From: CAZUMJ01 sp964621605
GTDB lineage: Bacteria; Actinomycetota; Acidimicrobiia; Acidimicrobiales; Iamiaceae
Direction: 5' to 3'
Assembly: GCA_964621605.1 (NCBI GenBank)
Contig: CAZUMJ010000007.1
Coordinates: forward strand, 1-64,000
DNA length: 64,000 nucleotides
Shown piece by piece: positions 32,028 to 40,576 of this stretch. The notes under the pieces were generated by a model. It was not told where the DNA came from. It did no database searches and saw nothing but the letters and a program-made list of their open reading frames with translations. The translations under genes and the position numbers were made by a program. Positions within the stretch are counted from its first letter, which is position 1; each line of letters opens with the position of its first letter.

Positions 32028-35012
32028 ATGGTCGCCGGGCGCGGGCTGATCAAGCAGACGGCGGGGGACGCCCAGCTCCGGGCGGTGCTCGACGACGTCA
32101 GCGACCTGGTTGCGGTCGTGGCGGACGACGGGTCGCTCCGCTACGTGAACGCCGCGACCCAGCGGTGGCTCGGCTACGCCGAAGCCGACCTGATCGGGCA
32201 TCACTCGGCGGAGTTCCTGGTCTTGGAGCGCCACGCCAACTGGTCGGCGGTGCTCGCCGAGGCACTTGCCACCCCTGGGCTGCACGGGCCCTTCGAGGTG
32301 AACGTCAGGGCCGCGGATGGGTCGGTCCGGGTGCTGCGGTTGGCGATCACGAATCGGACGACCGCCGGGGACGAGTGGGGCATCGTCGTCACGGCACGTG
32401 ACGAGACAGACCACGTCGCGCTGCGGCGCAGTCTCGAGGACACCCATGCCTGGTGGAATGCACTCCTGCGCCTCGGTACCGAGCTGATCCTCGTCGTGGA
32501 CGACGACGGCCGGGTGCACTACGCGAGCCCCGCGGTCACGACGGTCCTGGGCTACAGCGAGGAAGAGGTACTGGGCATCAACGCGTTCGAGTTGGTGCAC
32601 CCCGACGACATGGCCCACGTCGTCGGTGACTTTGTCGAACGGCTCGAGGGGCACCCGCCGCATGACCTGACGCACTTCCGGGCCAGGGCTCGCGACGGGT
32701 CCTGGCGTCAGCTGGCCGCCTACGGCGCAGATGTGCGCGACGAGCCGGGTGAGGGGTCGATGATCATCACCGCGCGTGATGTCACCGCCGAGCTCGCCGC
32801 GTCCGAGGCGCTCCGCCACAGCGAGGAGCGGTTCCGAGCGATGGTGCAGCACTCGTCGGACTTCATCGTGCTCGCCGATCCTGACGGGACCATCCGCTAC
32901 GCCAGCCCCGCGGTCTCGCGGATCCTTGGCTTCAGCCGCGTGGTCGACGCGGACCCCGCCGAGGTGTTCGCGGCGATCCATCCCGACGACGTTGCGGCGA
33001 TTCGGGGGCTGTTGGAGCGCACCGCGCGCGAGATCGGGGCGTCCGAGCCGGTGCACGTCCGGGTGGGGACGGTCGACGGGGACTGGCGGGTGGTCGAACT
33101 GATCGGTCAGAACCTGCTGGCCGACCCTGCGGTCGGTGCACTCGTGTTCAACGGGCGTGACGTGACGGATCGTGAGCGGTTCAGCGCGCTGTTGCGCGAG
33201 CAGGCCACACTCCTCGAGGCGGTCGCGCAGGGGGCCCCGTTGGAGGCCACGCTCGTGCAGGTCGCTGCGGTCGTCGAGGAGCAGATCCCCGGGGCGCAGG
33301 TGGTGATCGGCCTGCGCGAGCACGGCGACCGATTTGTGCTCGCCTACGCACCATCGATGTCCGCCGAGCTCAACGCGGTGCTCGACCTCCACCCAGCGGA
33401 CAGCGCGCTCGGTCACGCCGTGCGGCAGCCTGAGGCGGCCGTCTTCCCTGATGTCCTGCGCGATGAGCGCTGGTCGGAGCTCTGGGAAGCGTTGGAGGCA
33501 GACGGGCTACGGGCTTGCTGGACGTGGCCGATCCTGGCGCCAGACGAGCTGACACAGGTGGGGCTCTTCTCCGTCCTCATGCCGACGACGGGACCGCCCA
33601 CGTCGGAACAAGCCGAGGTCGGAAGGCGAGCGGTGCACCTTGCGGCCATCGCCGTGGAGCGTCATCGGGTGGAGCAGCTCCTCCAGCACCGTGCCGCACA
33701 CGACCTGCTGACGGGTCTCCCGAATCGCACGCTGCTCGTCGACCGCATCGCCCAGGCGCTGGCTCGCGGGGCGCGCAGCCGGCCCGATGTGGCCGTGCTG
33801 TTCGTCGATCTCGACCAGTTCAAGGTGGTGAACGACAGTCTCGGGCACGCGTGCGGCGATGAGCTCCTCGTCCAGGTGGCGCAGCGCTTTCAGCGCGCGT
33901 TGCAGCCGGGAGACACCGTGGCCCGCTTCGGCGGGGACGAGTTCGTGTTGGTGAGCGACGAGGTAGGCGGGGTCGGCGGTGCCGTCGCGCTCGCGGAGCG
34001 GCTGCTCGCCGCGTTGCGTGAGCCGTTCACCGTGACCGGACAATCGATCATCGTGACGGCGAGCATCGGGATCGCGCACAGTGCAGACGCGTCGGTCGGC
34101 GCAGGCGACCTGGTGCGTGATGCGGACGCCGCGATGTACCAGGCGAAGGCCAACGGGCGGGGCGGTCACTGCGTGTTCGAGCCAGGCATGCACGAGCACG
34201 TGATGGAGCGCTTCCACCTCGAGTCCGACCTGCGGCGTGCTTCGATCGAAGGTGGTTTCGACCTCTGGTACCAGCCGATCGTGCGCTTGGCCGACCTTCG
34301 CATCGTCGGGGTCGAAGCGCTGGTTCGCTGGAACCGACCGGGGAGTGGGCTGGTGTCGCCGGCATCGTTCATCCCGCTCGCTGAGGAGACGGGGCTGATC
34401 GTGCCGATCGGTCGCCGGCTGCTTGCTGACGCGGTGGAGCAGGTTGCCTCCTGGCATGCCGAGGCGGACCTCGCCCATCTCGCACTGTCGGTCAACGTGT
34501 CGGCGTTGCAGCTCGCCAACCCCGGCTTCATGGATCACCTTGCCGACACCGTCGGGCGCAGCGGGCTGGACCCCACAGCACTCACGGTCGAGGTGACCGA
34601 GAGCATCCTCGTCGACGGTGCCGGGGCAGCGGGGCGCGCGTTCGCCGCGTTGCACGAGCTCGGTGTGCGGATGTCGATCGACGATTTCGGAACCGGGTAT
34701 GCGTCGCTCGAGCACCTGCGGAGCTTCACCGCGGCCGATGAGCTCAAGATCGACAGGATCTTCGTTGCGGACCTCGAGGGGGACACCGCCGCGCACGAGG
34801 CGATCGTCTCCGCGTCGATCGTGTTGGCGCGTGCGCTCGGCCTGCGGGTGGTCGCAGAAGGTGTGGAGTCGGTCCATCAACTTCATGCCTTGCGCCGCCT
34901 GGGGTGTGCGTACGCGCAAGGGTTCCTGTTCAGCCGACCCGTTCCCGCAGCAGAGCTGCCCGACCTCGTGCGTCGTGGCGTCGATCCCATCGAGGGGAGT
35001 GTTCATGCGTAG
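32028..35012 (+). CDS. PAS-GAF-GGDEF-EAL cyclic-di-GMP signalling protein
   Basis: Soluble protein of 994 aa. Three PAS modules (about 15-380) end in repeated ITARDVT and NGRDVTD patterns. A GAF-like domain (about 390-540) follows. The GGDEF domain (about 555-715) has an intact GGDEF motif, but the inhibitory RxxD site reads QPGD. The EAL domain (about 730-985) keeps EALVRW, VNVSALQ, VEVTES, DDFGTG, KIDRIF and EGVES. GATACT lies seven bases before ATG 32028. The stop overlaps the next gene, a secreted hydrolase-like protein, by 8 bp. Confidence 0.93.
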   Translation: MVAGRGLIKQTAGDAQLRAVLDDVSDLVAVVADDGSLRYVNAATQRWLGYAEADLIGHHSAEFLVLERHANWSAVLAEALATPGLHGPFEVNVRAADGSVRVLRLAITNRTTAGDEWGIVVTARDETDHVALRRSLEDTHAWWNALLRLGTELILVVDDDGRVHYASPAVTTVLGYSEEEVLGINAFELVHPDDMAHVVGDFVERLEGHPPHDLTHFRARARDGSWRQLAAYGADVRDEPGEGSMIITARDVTAELAASEALRHSEERFRAMVQHSSDFIVLADPDGTIRYASPAVSRILGFSRVVDADPAEVFAAIHPDDVAAIRGLLERTAREIGASEPVHVRVGTVDGDWRVVELIGQNLLADPAVGALVFNGRDVTDRERFSALLREQATLLEAVAQGAPLEATLVQVAAVVEEQIPGAQVVIGLREHGDRFVLAYAPSMSAELNAVLDLHPADSALGHAVRQPEAAVFPDVLRDERWSELWEALEADGLRACWTWPILAPDELTQVGLFSVLMPTTGPPTSEQAEVGRRAVHLAAIAVERHRVEQLLQHRAAHDLLTGLPNRTLLVDRIAQALARGARSRPDVAVLFVDLDQFKVVNDSLGHACGDELLVQVAQRFQRALQPGDTVARFGGDEFVLVSDEVGGVGGAVALAERLLAALREPFTVTGQSIIVTASIGIAHSADASVGAGDLVRDADAAMYQAKANGRGGHCVFEPGMHEHVMERFHLESDLRRASIEGGFDLWYQPIVRLADLRIVGVEALVRWNRPGSGLVSPASFIPLAEETGLIVPIGRRLLADAVEQVASWHAEADLAHLALSVNVSALQLANPGFMDHLADTVGRSGLDPTALTVEVTESILVDGAGAAGRAFAALHELGVRMSIDDFGTGYASLEHLRSFTAADELKIDRIFVADLEGDTAAHEAIVSASIVLARALGLRVVAEGVESVHQLHALRRLGCAYAQGFLFSRPVPAAELPDLVRRGVDPIEGSVHA

Positions 35013-37662
35013 GTTCATCGCTGCGACGGGTGCCGCCGTCGGTCTCGTCGCCTCGCTCGTGTCGGTGGCCGCACCTGCGGTGGCAACGCCCGAGCAGGTG
35101 CGGTCGGTGTCGACGTCGGTGCAGCTTCCACCGGCTGCGCTGCCGCCCTCGTCGGCTTGGCGCCCGTACGCGCTGCAACTCGTCGATCACCTGGCACCGG
35201 GAAGCTCCGCGGGTGCGTCCGAGCAGGTACGTGCGCTCCTCGATGCCGGACAGTCGCCGACGACGGTGGCGACCGTGGTCGCGCATGGCGCCGCCGCGGT
35301 GACCCCCCGGCTCGATGGTGCCTACCAGGTGCTGTTGGGTCGCCCCGGTGACAGTGCAGGCCTGACGTACTGGGCGACGCAGCTCGGTGCCGGGGCATCG
35401 TTCGAGACGGCGGTCGCGTGGCTTGCGTCGTCGGCCGAGTTCCGCAGCCACAACCCGAGCTCGACCGCGCAGGTTGCCGCGCTCTATCACGAACTGCTCG
35501 GCCGGGAGCCGGACGCCGGTGGGGCTGCGTACTGGGCAGGCCTGCTCGACGCGGGTGTCGACCGTGGCGCGTTGGTGCGGGCGCTGTGGCACACCGCTGA
35601 GTACGGCGCCCGGGTCACCGACGCAGCGTTCTTGCAGGTGCTCGAACGTCGCGCCGATCCGGGTGGGCGCGCCTTCTGGCAGGGTCGCGTCGCGGCTGGT
35701 CTGGGTGTGCTCGACCTCCAGGGGCTGCTCGCCGGAAGCGCCGAATCCGTGGCGTTCGGATGCGACCCGATCGGCAACGGCGACGAAGGTGCCGGCAGCT
35801 GCATGCTGCCGTGGCCGAACGATCACTTCACCGTCGCGGACTCCTCGACCGGAACCGGGCGCCGTTTGGCGCTGAAGGCCTCGTTCCTGCCGGCGAACTC
35901 CTCAGGCGTGCACATCGACCCGGTGCAGCCGAATCGGAGCGACGGGTTCAGCCCGGGGTCGACGGTGATGCTCCAAGTCCCGGGCGTAGACCTGGCGGTG
36001 ACCGGTGCGGCACCCGTCGACGACATCGGCAGCTCCCTCGACCCCGACGCGCCGATCGTGCTGCTCGACACGACGACCGGCGAACGGGTGCCGTGGTGGG
36101 CCGAGCTCGACCAGCACAGCCCGTATGCAGATCCGGCGCAGCAGTTGCTGTCCGTGCATCCCGCGGTCAACCTCCTCGACGGTCATCACTACGCCGTGGC
36201 GTTCCGGAACCTGAAGCGAGCGAACGGTTCGACGATCGCGGCGCCGTCGGTGTTCGCGGCGATCCGTGATCACGGCACGTCGACCGCGCCCGGCTTCGCG
36301 CAGCGCGCCTCCGAGCTCGAGCCGACGTTGACGGCGCTCGCCGCGCATGGCGTCGCGCGCGCCAGCCTCTACCTCGCGTGGGACTTCACCGTGGCGAGCA
36401 CCGAGAACCTGACTGGACGGATGCTGCACCTGCGTGACGATGCGTTCGCCAGACTCGGTTCGTCGGCACCGCAGTTCACCGTGACGACGGTGACGCCGGG
36501 GACGGGTGACATCGCCCGCGTGGTGGAGGGCACCTTCGAGGTGCCGAACTACCTGACCGGGACGGGTGCTCCGGGGTCGGTCTTCAACGAGGACGCGTCG
36601 GGTCTGCCGTCGGTCAACGGCACCTTCACCGCACCGTTCCGGTGCGTGGTGCCGAACGTCGCGTTGACCACCCCGGCTCGGCCGTCGCTGTACGGCCACG
36701 GGCTCTTCGGCTCGCTGAACGAGGTGACCGCGGGCAACGTCAAGGCGATGGCCGCCGAGCACGACTTCGTGTTCTGCGGGACCTTGTGGGCGGGCATGTC
36801 CACCGACGACATCGCAACGGCGGCGGGGGTGCTCACGGAGCTCTCGGGCTTCAACAAGCTCGCGGATCGGCTCCAGCAGGGCGTCCTCAACATGCTTTTC
36901 CTCGGACGATTGATGAAGTCACCCCAGGGGTTCCTCACCGACCCGGCGTTCCAGAACGACGCCCACGCCCCGGTCTGGACGACCTCGGAGCTCTACTACG
37001 ACGGCAACAGCCAGGGCGGGATCATGGGCGGCATGGCCACCGCGGTCGCGCAGGACTGGACCAAGGCGGTGCTCGGCGTCTCGGGCATGGACTACTCGCT
37101 TCTGCTCCCGCGTAGCGTCGACTTCGACACGTATGAGGCGGTCATGCGCAACGCCTACCCCGACGAGCTGCAGCGCATGCTGGGCCTGGGGCTCATCCAG
37201 CTCGAGTGGGATCGGGCGGAGCCCGACGGGTACGCCAATCACCTCACCGCCGACCCCTTGCCGAACACGCCGGCGCACCGGGTGCTGATGCAGATCGCGT
37301 TCGGTGATCACCAGGTGTCGAACATCGCGGCGGACGTCGAGGCGCGCACCATCGGGGCGTCGACGAACTGCCCGTCGCTGTCGTCGGGCCGGAGCCCCGG
37401 AACGCTCACGCTCTGGAACGTGCCGTGCATCGGCGCCTACCCCTTCGCCGGGTCGGCGATCGTCTACTGGGATTCGGGCTCGGCGGTGCCCCCACTCGCG
37501 AACGTGGCACCCCCGGAGTCCGACACGGTGGCGGGGCACGACCCGCACGAGGATCCCCGCAACTCTCCCGTTGCCCGGCAACAGAAGTCGGCGTTCCTGA
37601 CCCCGGCCGGTGTGGTCACCGACGCCTGCGGCGGTGTGGCGTGCACCGCCCCGGTTGCATGA
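35005..37662 (+). CDS. Secreted DUF4214 plus alpha/beta-hydrolase-like protein
   Basis: Exported protein of 885 aa with a signal peptide at 1-30 (IAATGAAVGLVASLVSVAAPAVA). Residues about 95-250 hold three DUF4214-like repeats, seen as AYQVLLGRPGDSAGLTYW, LYHELLGREPDAGGAAYW and FLQVLERRADPGGRAFW. The remaining 600 residues begin with CMLPWPNDHF and contain YDGNSQGGIMGG, a GxSxG-type elbow (GNSQGG), so a lipase/esterase-like fold is plausible. ATG 35005 has GAGGGGAG upstream and overlaps the GGDEF-EAL stop. Coupling to a c-di-GMP enzyme hints at a surface or matrix role. I know no characterised homologue. Confidence 0.78.
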   Translation: MRRFIAATGAAVGLVASLVSVAAPAVATPEQVRSVSTSVQLPPAALPPSSAWRPYALQLVDHLAPGSSAGASEQVRALLDAGQSPTTVATVVAHGAAAVTPRLDGAYQVLLGRPGDSAGLTYWATQLGAGASFETAVAWLASSAEFRSHNPSSTAQVAALYHELLGREPDAGGAAYWAGLLDAGVDRGALVRALWHTAEYGARVTDAAFLQVLERRADPGGRAFWQGRVAAGLGVLDLQGLLAGSAESVAFGCDPIGNGDEGAGSCMLPWPNDHFTVADSSTGTGRRLALKASFLPANSSGVHIDPVQPNRSDGFSPGSTVMLQVPGVDLAVTGAAPVDDIGSSLDPDAPIVLLDTTTGERVPWWAELDQHSPYADPAQQLLSVHPAVNLLDGHHYAVAFRNLKRANGSTIAAPSVFAAIRDHGTSTAPGFAQRASELEPTLTALAAHGVARASLYLAWDFTVASTENLTGRMLHLRDDAFARLGSSAPQFTVTTVTPGTGDIARVVEGTFEVPNYLTGTGAPGSVFNEDASGLPSVNGTFTAPFRCVVPNVALTTPARPSLYGHGLFGSLNEVTAGNVKAMAAEHDFVFCGTLWAGMSTDDIATAAGVLTELSGFNKLADRLQQGVLNMLFLGRLMKSPQGFLTDPAFQNDAHAPVWTTSELYYDGNSQGGIMGGMATAVAQDWTKAVLGVSGMDYSLLLPRSVDFDTYEAVMRNAYPDELQRMLGLGLIQLEWDRAEPDGYANHLTADPLPNTPAHRVLMQIAFGDHQVSNIAADVEARTIGASTNCPSLSSGRSPGTLTLWNVPCIGAYPFAGSAIVYWDSGSAVPPLANVAPPESDTVAGHDPHEDPRNSPVARQQKSAFLTPAGVVTDACGGVACTAPVA

Positions 37663-37671
37663 CGTCCTCCT

Positions 37672-37698
37672 CCGCCGGTGGGGGAGCGTCCCCGGCGG
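37672..37698. terminator. Candidate bidirectional terminator hairpin
   Basis: CCGCC and GGGGA arms pair with TCCCC and GGCGG, with a small bulge and a GCG loop, between the convergent stops at 37662 and 37727. No T-tract follows, as is common in very GC-rich genomes. Confidence 0.35.
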
Positions 37699-37726
37699 CA
37701 AGCCCCGTGAGGGAGGGGCGGCTGCC

Positions 37727-39652
37727 CTAACCCTTCGGGTTGAGGATCTCGTCTGGCACGAGGTGGCGCGACACCCAGTTGCGGCCTTCGCCGTCTGCCC
37801 ACACCAGCATCGGCGGAAGGAAGACGAGGGCGCTCAGCAGGGCGACGAGCACGTTCATGCCCACCACGATGCCGAAGTCCCGCAGGAGCGGCATCGACGA
37901 CGTCGAGATGACCGCCACACCCGACACGGCGGTGAGGGCCGACACGATGAACGCCCGCCCGGTCCGCTCGGCGGTGCGGTCGACCGCCTCCTTCGGGTTG
38001 TGGCCCCGCCCGCGCTCTTCGACGAAGCGCAGGAGGATCAGCGAGGTGAACTCCGTGCAGACGGCGACCACGAGGGGTCCACCCACTGCGGTCAGCGGGC
38101 TCAGCTTCAACGAGAAGGCGTACGCCACGAGGGACGCGGACCCGACCGCGATGAGCACCGGCACCAGTGAGAGGAGCGACCGCACGAGGCTGCGGAGCCG
38201 GATCGCCAGGAAGGCCGCCACGAACGCGATCGACAGGTAGGTCAGNNNNNNNNNNNNNNNNNNNNNNNNNNNNNNNNNNNNNNNNNNNNNNNNNNNNNNN
38301 NNNNNNNNNNNNNNNNNNNNNNNNNNNNNNNNNNNNNNNNNNNNNTGCTCACGGCGGGTGGGCGAGCGGAACTCGCGGATGCCGAGGGTGGCGAGCGGGG
38401 CGATGATGCTGCAGAGGCAGATCATGGCGATGCCCACCGCCAGCAGCGCGCCGAACTGGCGGATCATCGGCACCTTGGCGAACGTCAGGGCAGCGAACGC
38501 GAACACGGCGTCGAAGGTGACGACGAGAAGGGCCGGGCCGAGGTTGCGTGCCGACTCCTGGATGGGGTGCTCGTCGTGGTTGAGCGTCACCTCTTCCTCG
38601 ATCCGTGAGTGCATCTGGATCGCGTAGTCGATGCCCACGCCCAACATCACGGGCAGGCCGGCGATCGTGGCGAGGGTGAGGGGGATGCCGAGGAAGCCGG
38701 CGAGACCGAACGCCCAGACCAATCCGATGGCGATGACCGCCAGTGGGAGGAGGCGCCAGCGCACGTCGAACAGGACGAGCAGGATGACGATCATGACGGC
38801 GAACGCGATGCCGCCGAGCAGGAACATCCCGCCCTTCAGGTAGTCGTTGATGTTCTTGAGCAGCGACGGGGCCCCGGTGGTGATGACGGTGGCGTCGTCG
38901 AAGTGGTACTTGGCGGCGGTCTGCTCGACGAAGGTCGCAGACGCGCTCTGGTCATCGAGTGGCTGATTGCCGTCGAGGCGCACGATCACCTGTGCGTGGG
39001 TCGTGTCGGGGATGAAGGTGCGGAGTGCGACGCGGACCTTCTGCTGGTTGTTGAAGATGAGGAACTTCACCCACTCGGGGTTTTCCAGGGTGTGCGGCCC
39101 CTTCACGGCCCCCTGACGGGTGAGGGTGGTGGCGGAGTCCTCAGCGCGGGCCTTCTGACCTGCCGCGGTCGGGTCGGCGCCGATGGCCCGCACGAGGGCG
39201 CTCCCGGCGATGCTCGCCGTGATGCTCTCCTTCGGCCCGAGGGGGACGACCTTGCCGTCGACGTACTTCGAGTCGGTGAGGCGCTGGCTGAAGTCGAGCA
39301 CCATCCCGGGGTCGATGATGTTCTGGAGTTGGTGCTCCTTGGCGCCGGCGTTGAGCTCTGCGATGAGCTTCTTCATCGTGGCGCTGTTCTCGGGTGTGAA
39401 CAGGTGGTCCACGGTCTTGCCGTTCTGCATGGTGAACATGATCACCATGGCCTGTCCGCCGAAGAGGTTCTCGTAGCGGACGTCGTCCTGGTAGATGCGG
39501 TCCGACTTGTTGAGGTAGCTGCTCTGGCTGGTCGCGAACTTCAGCTTCGTGATGCCGAGGCCGAGCGTGAGCGTGACGATCAATCCGATGACGGCGACGA
39601 GGCCGGCGTGCTTTCCGCACCACACCGCGAGCCAGGACCAGAAGCGCTTCAT
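37727..39652 (-). CDS. MMPL/RND-family transporter, interrupted by an assembly gap
   Basis: RND-superfamily membrane protein. The N-terminus (TM1 at about 18-37) is followed by a large extracytoplasmic domain, then helices with GIDYAIQMHSRIEEE (the TM4 proton-relay region) up to PLATLGIREFRS, the end of the first half. After the N-run the sequence resumes at LTYLSIAFVAAFLAIRLRS, inside the second helix bundle, and continues through PLVVAVCTEFTSLILLRFVEE to the C-terminus. TM7 and the second extracytoplasmic domain are missing, so the true gene is probably several hundred bases longer than drawn. It resembles lipid/hopanoid exporters. The substrate is unknown. Confidence 0.85.
   Translation of the reverse strand: MKRFWSWLAVWCGKHAGLVAVIGLIVTLTLGLGITKLKFATSQSSYLNKSDRIYQDDVRYENLFGGQAMVIMFTMQNGKTVDHLFTPENSATMKKLIAELNAGAKEHQLQNIIDPGMVLDFSQRLTDSKYVDGKVVPLGPKESITASIAGSALVRAIGADPTAAGQKARAEDSATTLTRQGAVKGPHTLENPEWVKFLIFNNQQKVRVALRTFIPDTTHAQVIVRLDGNQPLDDQSASATFVEQTAAKYHFDDATVITTGAPSLLKNINDYLKGGMFLLGGIAFAVMIVILLVLFDVRWRLLPLAVIAIGLVWAFGLAGFLGIPLTLATIAGLPVMLGVGIDYAIQMHSRIEEEVTLNHDEHPIQESARNLGPALLVVTFDAVFAFAALTFAKVPMIRQFGALLAVGIAMICLCSIIAPLATLGIREFRSPTRREXXXXXXXXXXXXXXXXXXXXXXXXXXXXXXXXXXLTYLSIAFVAAFLAIRLRSLVRSLLSLVPVLIAVGSASLVAYAFSLKLSPLTAVGGPLVVAVCTEFTSLILLRFVEERGRGHNPKEAVDRTAERTGRAFIVSALTAVSGVAVISTSSMPLLRDFGIVVGMNVLVALLSALVFLPPMLVWADGEGRNWVSRHLVPDEILNPKG
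38246..38345. other. Assembly gap of exactly 100 N
   Basis: One hundred N bases inside the MMPL gene. The round number suggests a placeholder for a gap of unknown size rather than a measured length. Confidence 0.99.
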
Positions 39653-39703
39653 GTGGGGGACTTCCTTCTCGGCGTCGACGGCAGGGGAGAACGGGGCGAG
39701 AGC

Positions 39704-39868
39704 TTAGACAGTGACCCGCTTCACGTTTGAAGCGACTGCACGCTGAAGTTTGGGCGTGAGGACGTTGCCGAGAATTTCACCCGGTGAGTGAGCGTCAGGG
39801 GCGACCTCGACGGGGACCCGGCCTGTCACCGAGACGCTGTCGTTGATCGATTCATGGCGCAGCCTCAT
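39704..39868 (-). CDS. Small hypothetical protein
   Basis: Possible 54-aa protein starting MRLRHESINDSVSVTGRVPV and ending SNVKRVTV. It lies between the MMPL gene and the divergent HTH gene, at the edge of the accessory island. I recognise no domain. A longer start at 39949 would overlap the HTH gene. It may be a gene remnant. Confidence 0.3.
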   Translation of the reverse strand: MRLRHESINDSVSVTGRVPVEVAPDAHSPGEILGNVLTPKLQRAVASNVKRVTV

Positions 39869-39893
39869 CTGCAATGCGAGATAGCATGGTGGG

Positions 39894-40235
39894 GTGAACG
39901 ATGACGTGTTCAGAGCGGTCGCAGGAGCGTTGATCCTCGATGCCCGCACCCGCGCCGGGTTGACCCAAGCACAGCTGGCTGAACGGGCCGGGACCGTGCA
40001 GTCCGCGATCGCCGCGTACGAGGCCGGCGCCCGACAACCGACCGTGCCGACCCTCTACCGAATCCTCACCGCAGCCGGGTTCGATCTGCGGGCCCGTCTC
40101 GAACCCCACGACCCCCACGACGACACGGTCGCCGAATGGGAAGCGTCGCTGCCAGCCAGCCAACGGCGTCGTCGCCATCGTCAACTGGACGAGAGCCGCC
40201 GCCAGGCCAGCCAATGGCAAGGCGAGCTGCGGTGA
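39894..40235 (+). CDS. XRE-family helix-turn-helix protein, antitoxin-like
   Basis: Protein of 113 aa with an N-terminal XRE HTH (about 13-60): ARTRAGLTQAQLAERAGTVQSAIAAYEAGARQPTVPTLYRILTAAG. A charged C-terminal tail follows. GTG 39894 has TAGCAT six bases upstream, suggesting a leaderless transcript. Proteins of this type usually precede a nucleotidyltransferase gene in toxin-antitoxin-like pairs; here only a truncated nucleotidyltransferase follows, so it may be an orphan antitoxin or regulator. Confidence 0.82.
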   Translation: MNDDVFRAVAGALILDARTRAGLTQAQLAERAGTVQSAIAAYEAGARQPTVPTLYRILTAAGFDLRARLEPHDPHDDTVAEWEASLPASQRRRRHRQLDESRRQASQWQGELR

Positions 40236-40322
40236 GTCAACCCCTCATCTGCGGTTGGCTGCTCGCTGACGGTGGCCGCTGCCCATGCTGAGCAACGTCA
40301 ACGACGCGCTCGGGCTGAGCGG

Positions 40323-40526
40323 GTGGCGGCGCCTTTCGTCGATGGAGACGCCGCCGCCATGGTCGCGGTGCTCGACATGCACCAGGTCCGCTACGTGGTC
40401 ATCGGCGGGCTTGTCGCTGCCCTGTGGGGATCGGACCTGGCCTGTGCCAGCGGCGCCGGCATCATCCTCCGCGTGCAATCCCGGCCGGCGTGTTGCTGGG
40501 CTCGTCTACCGGTTTCGGCCACCTGA
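40323..40526 (+). pseudogene. Truncated nucleotidyltransferase-like (MNT/AbiEii-type) fragment
   Basis: The frame encodes AERVAAPFVDGDAAAMVAVLDMHQVRYVVIGGLVAALWGSDLA, which matches the start of nucleotidyltransferase-fold toxins (a VRYVVIGG helix-strand followed by a Gly-Ser motif). The expected catalytic DxD region never appears: after about 40440 the reading becomes unrelated and stops at 40526. It lies directly downstream of the HTH gene, as the toxin partner normally would. The remnant is probably inactive. Confidence 0.55.
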
Positions 40527-40576
40527 CTGAGCTGGCAGCCTCTGTCGGGGTTCTCGATGGGGGAGACTCCACCTTG

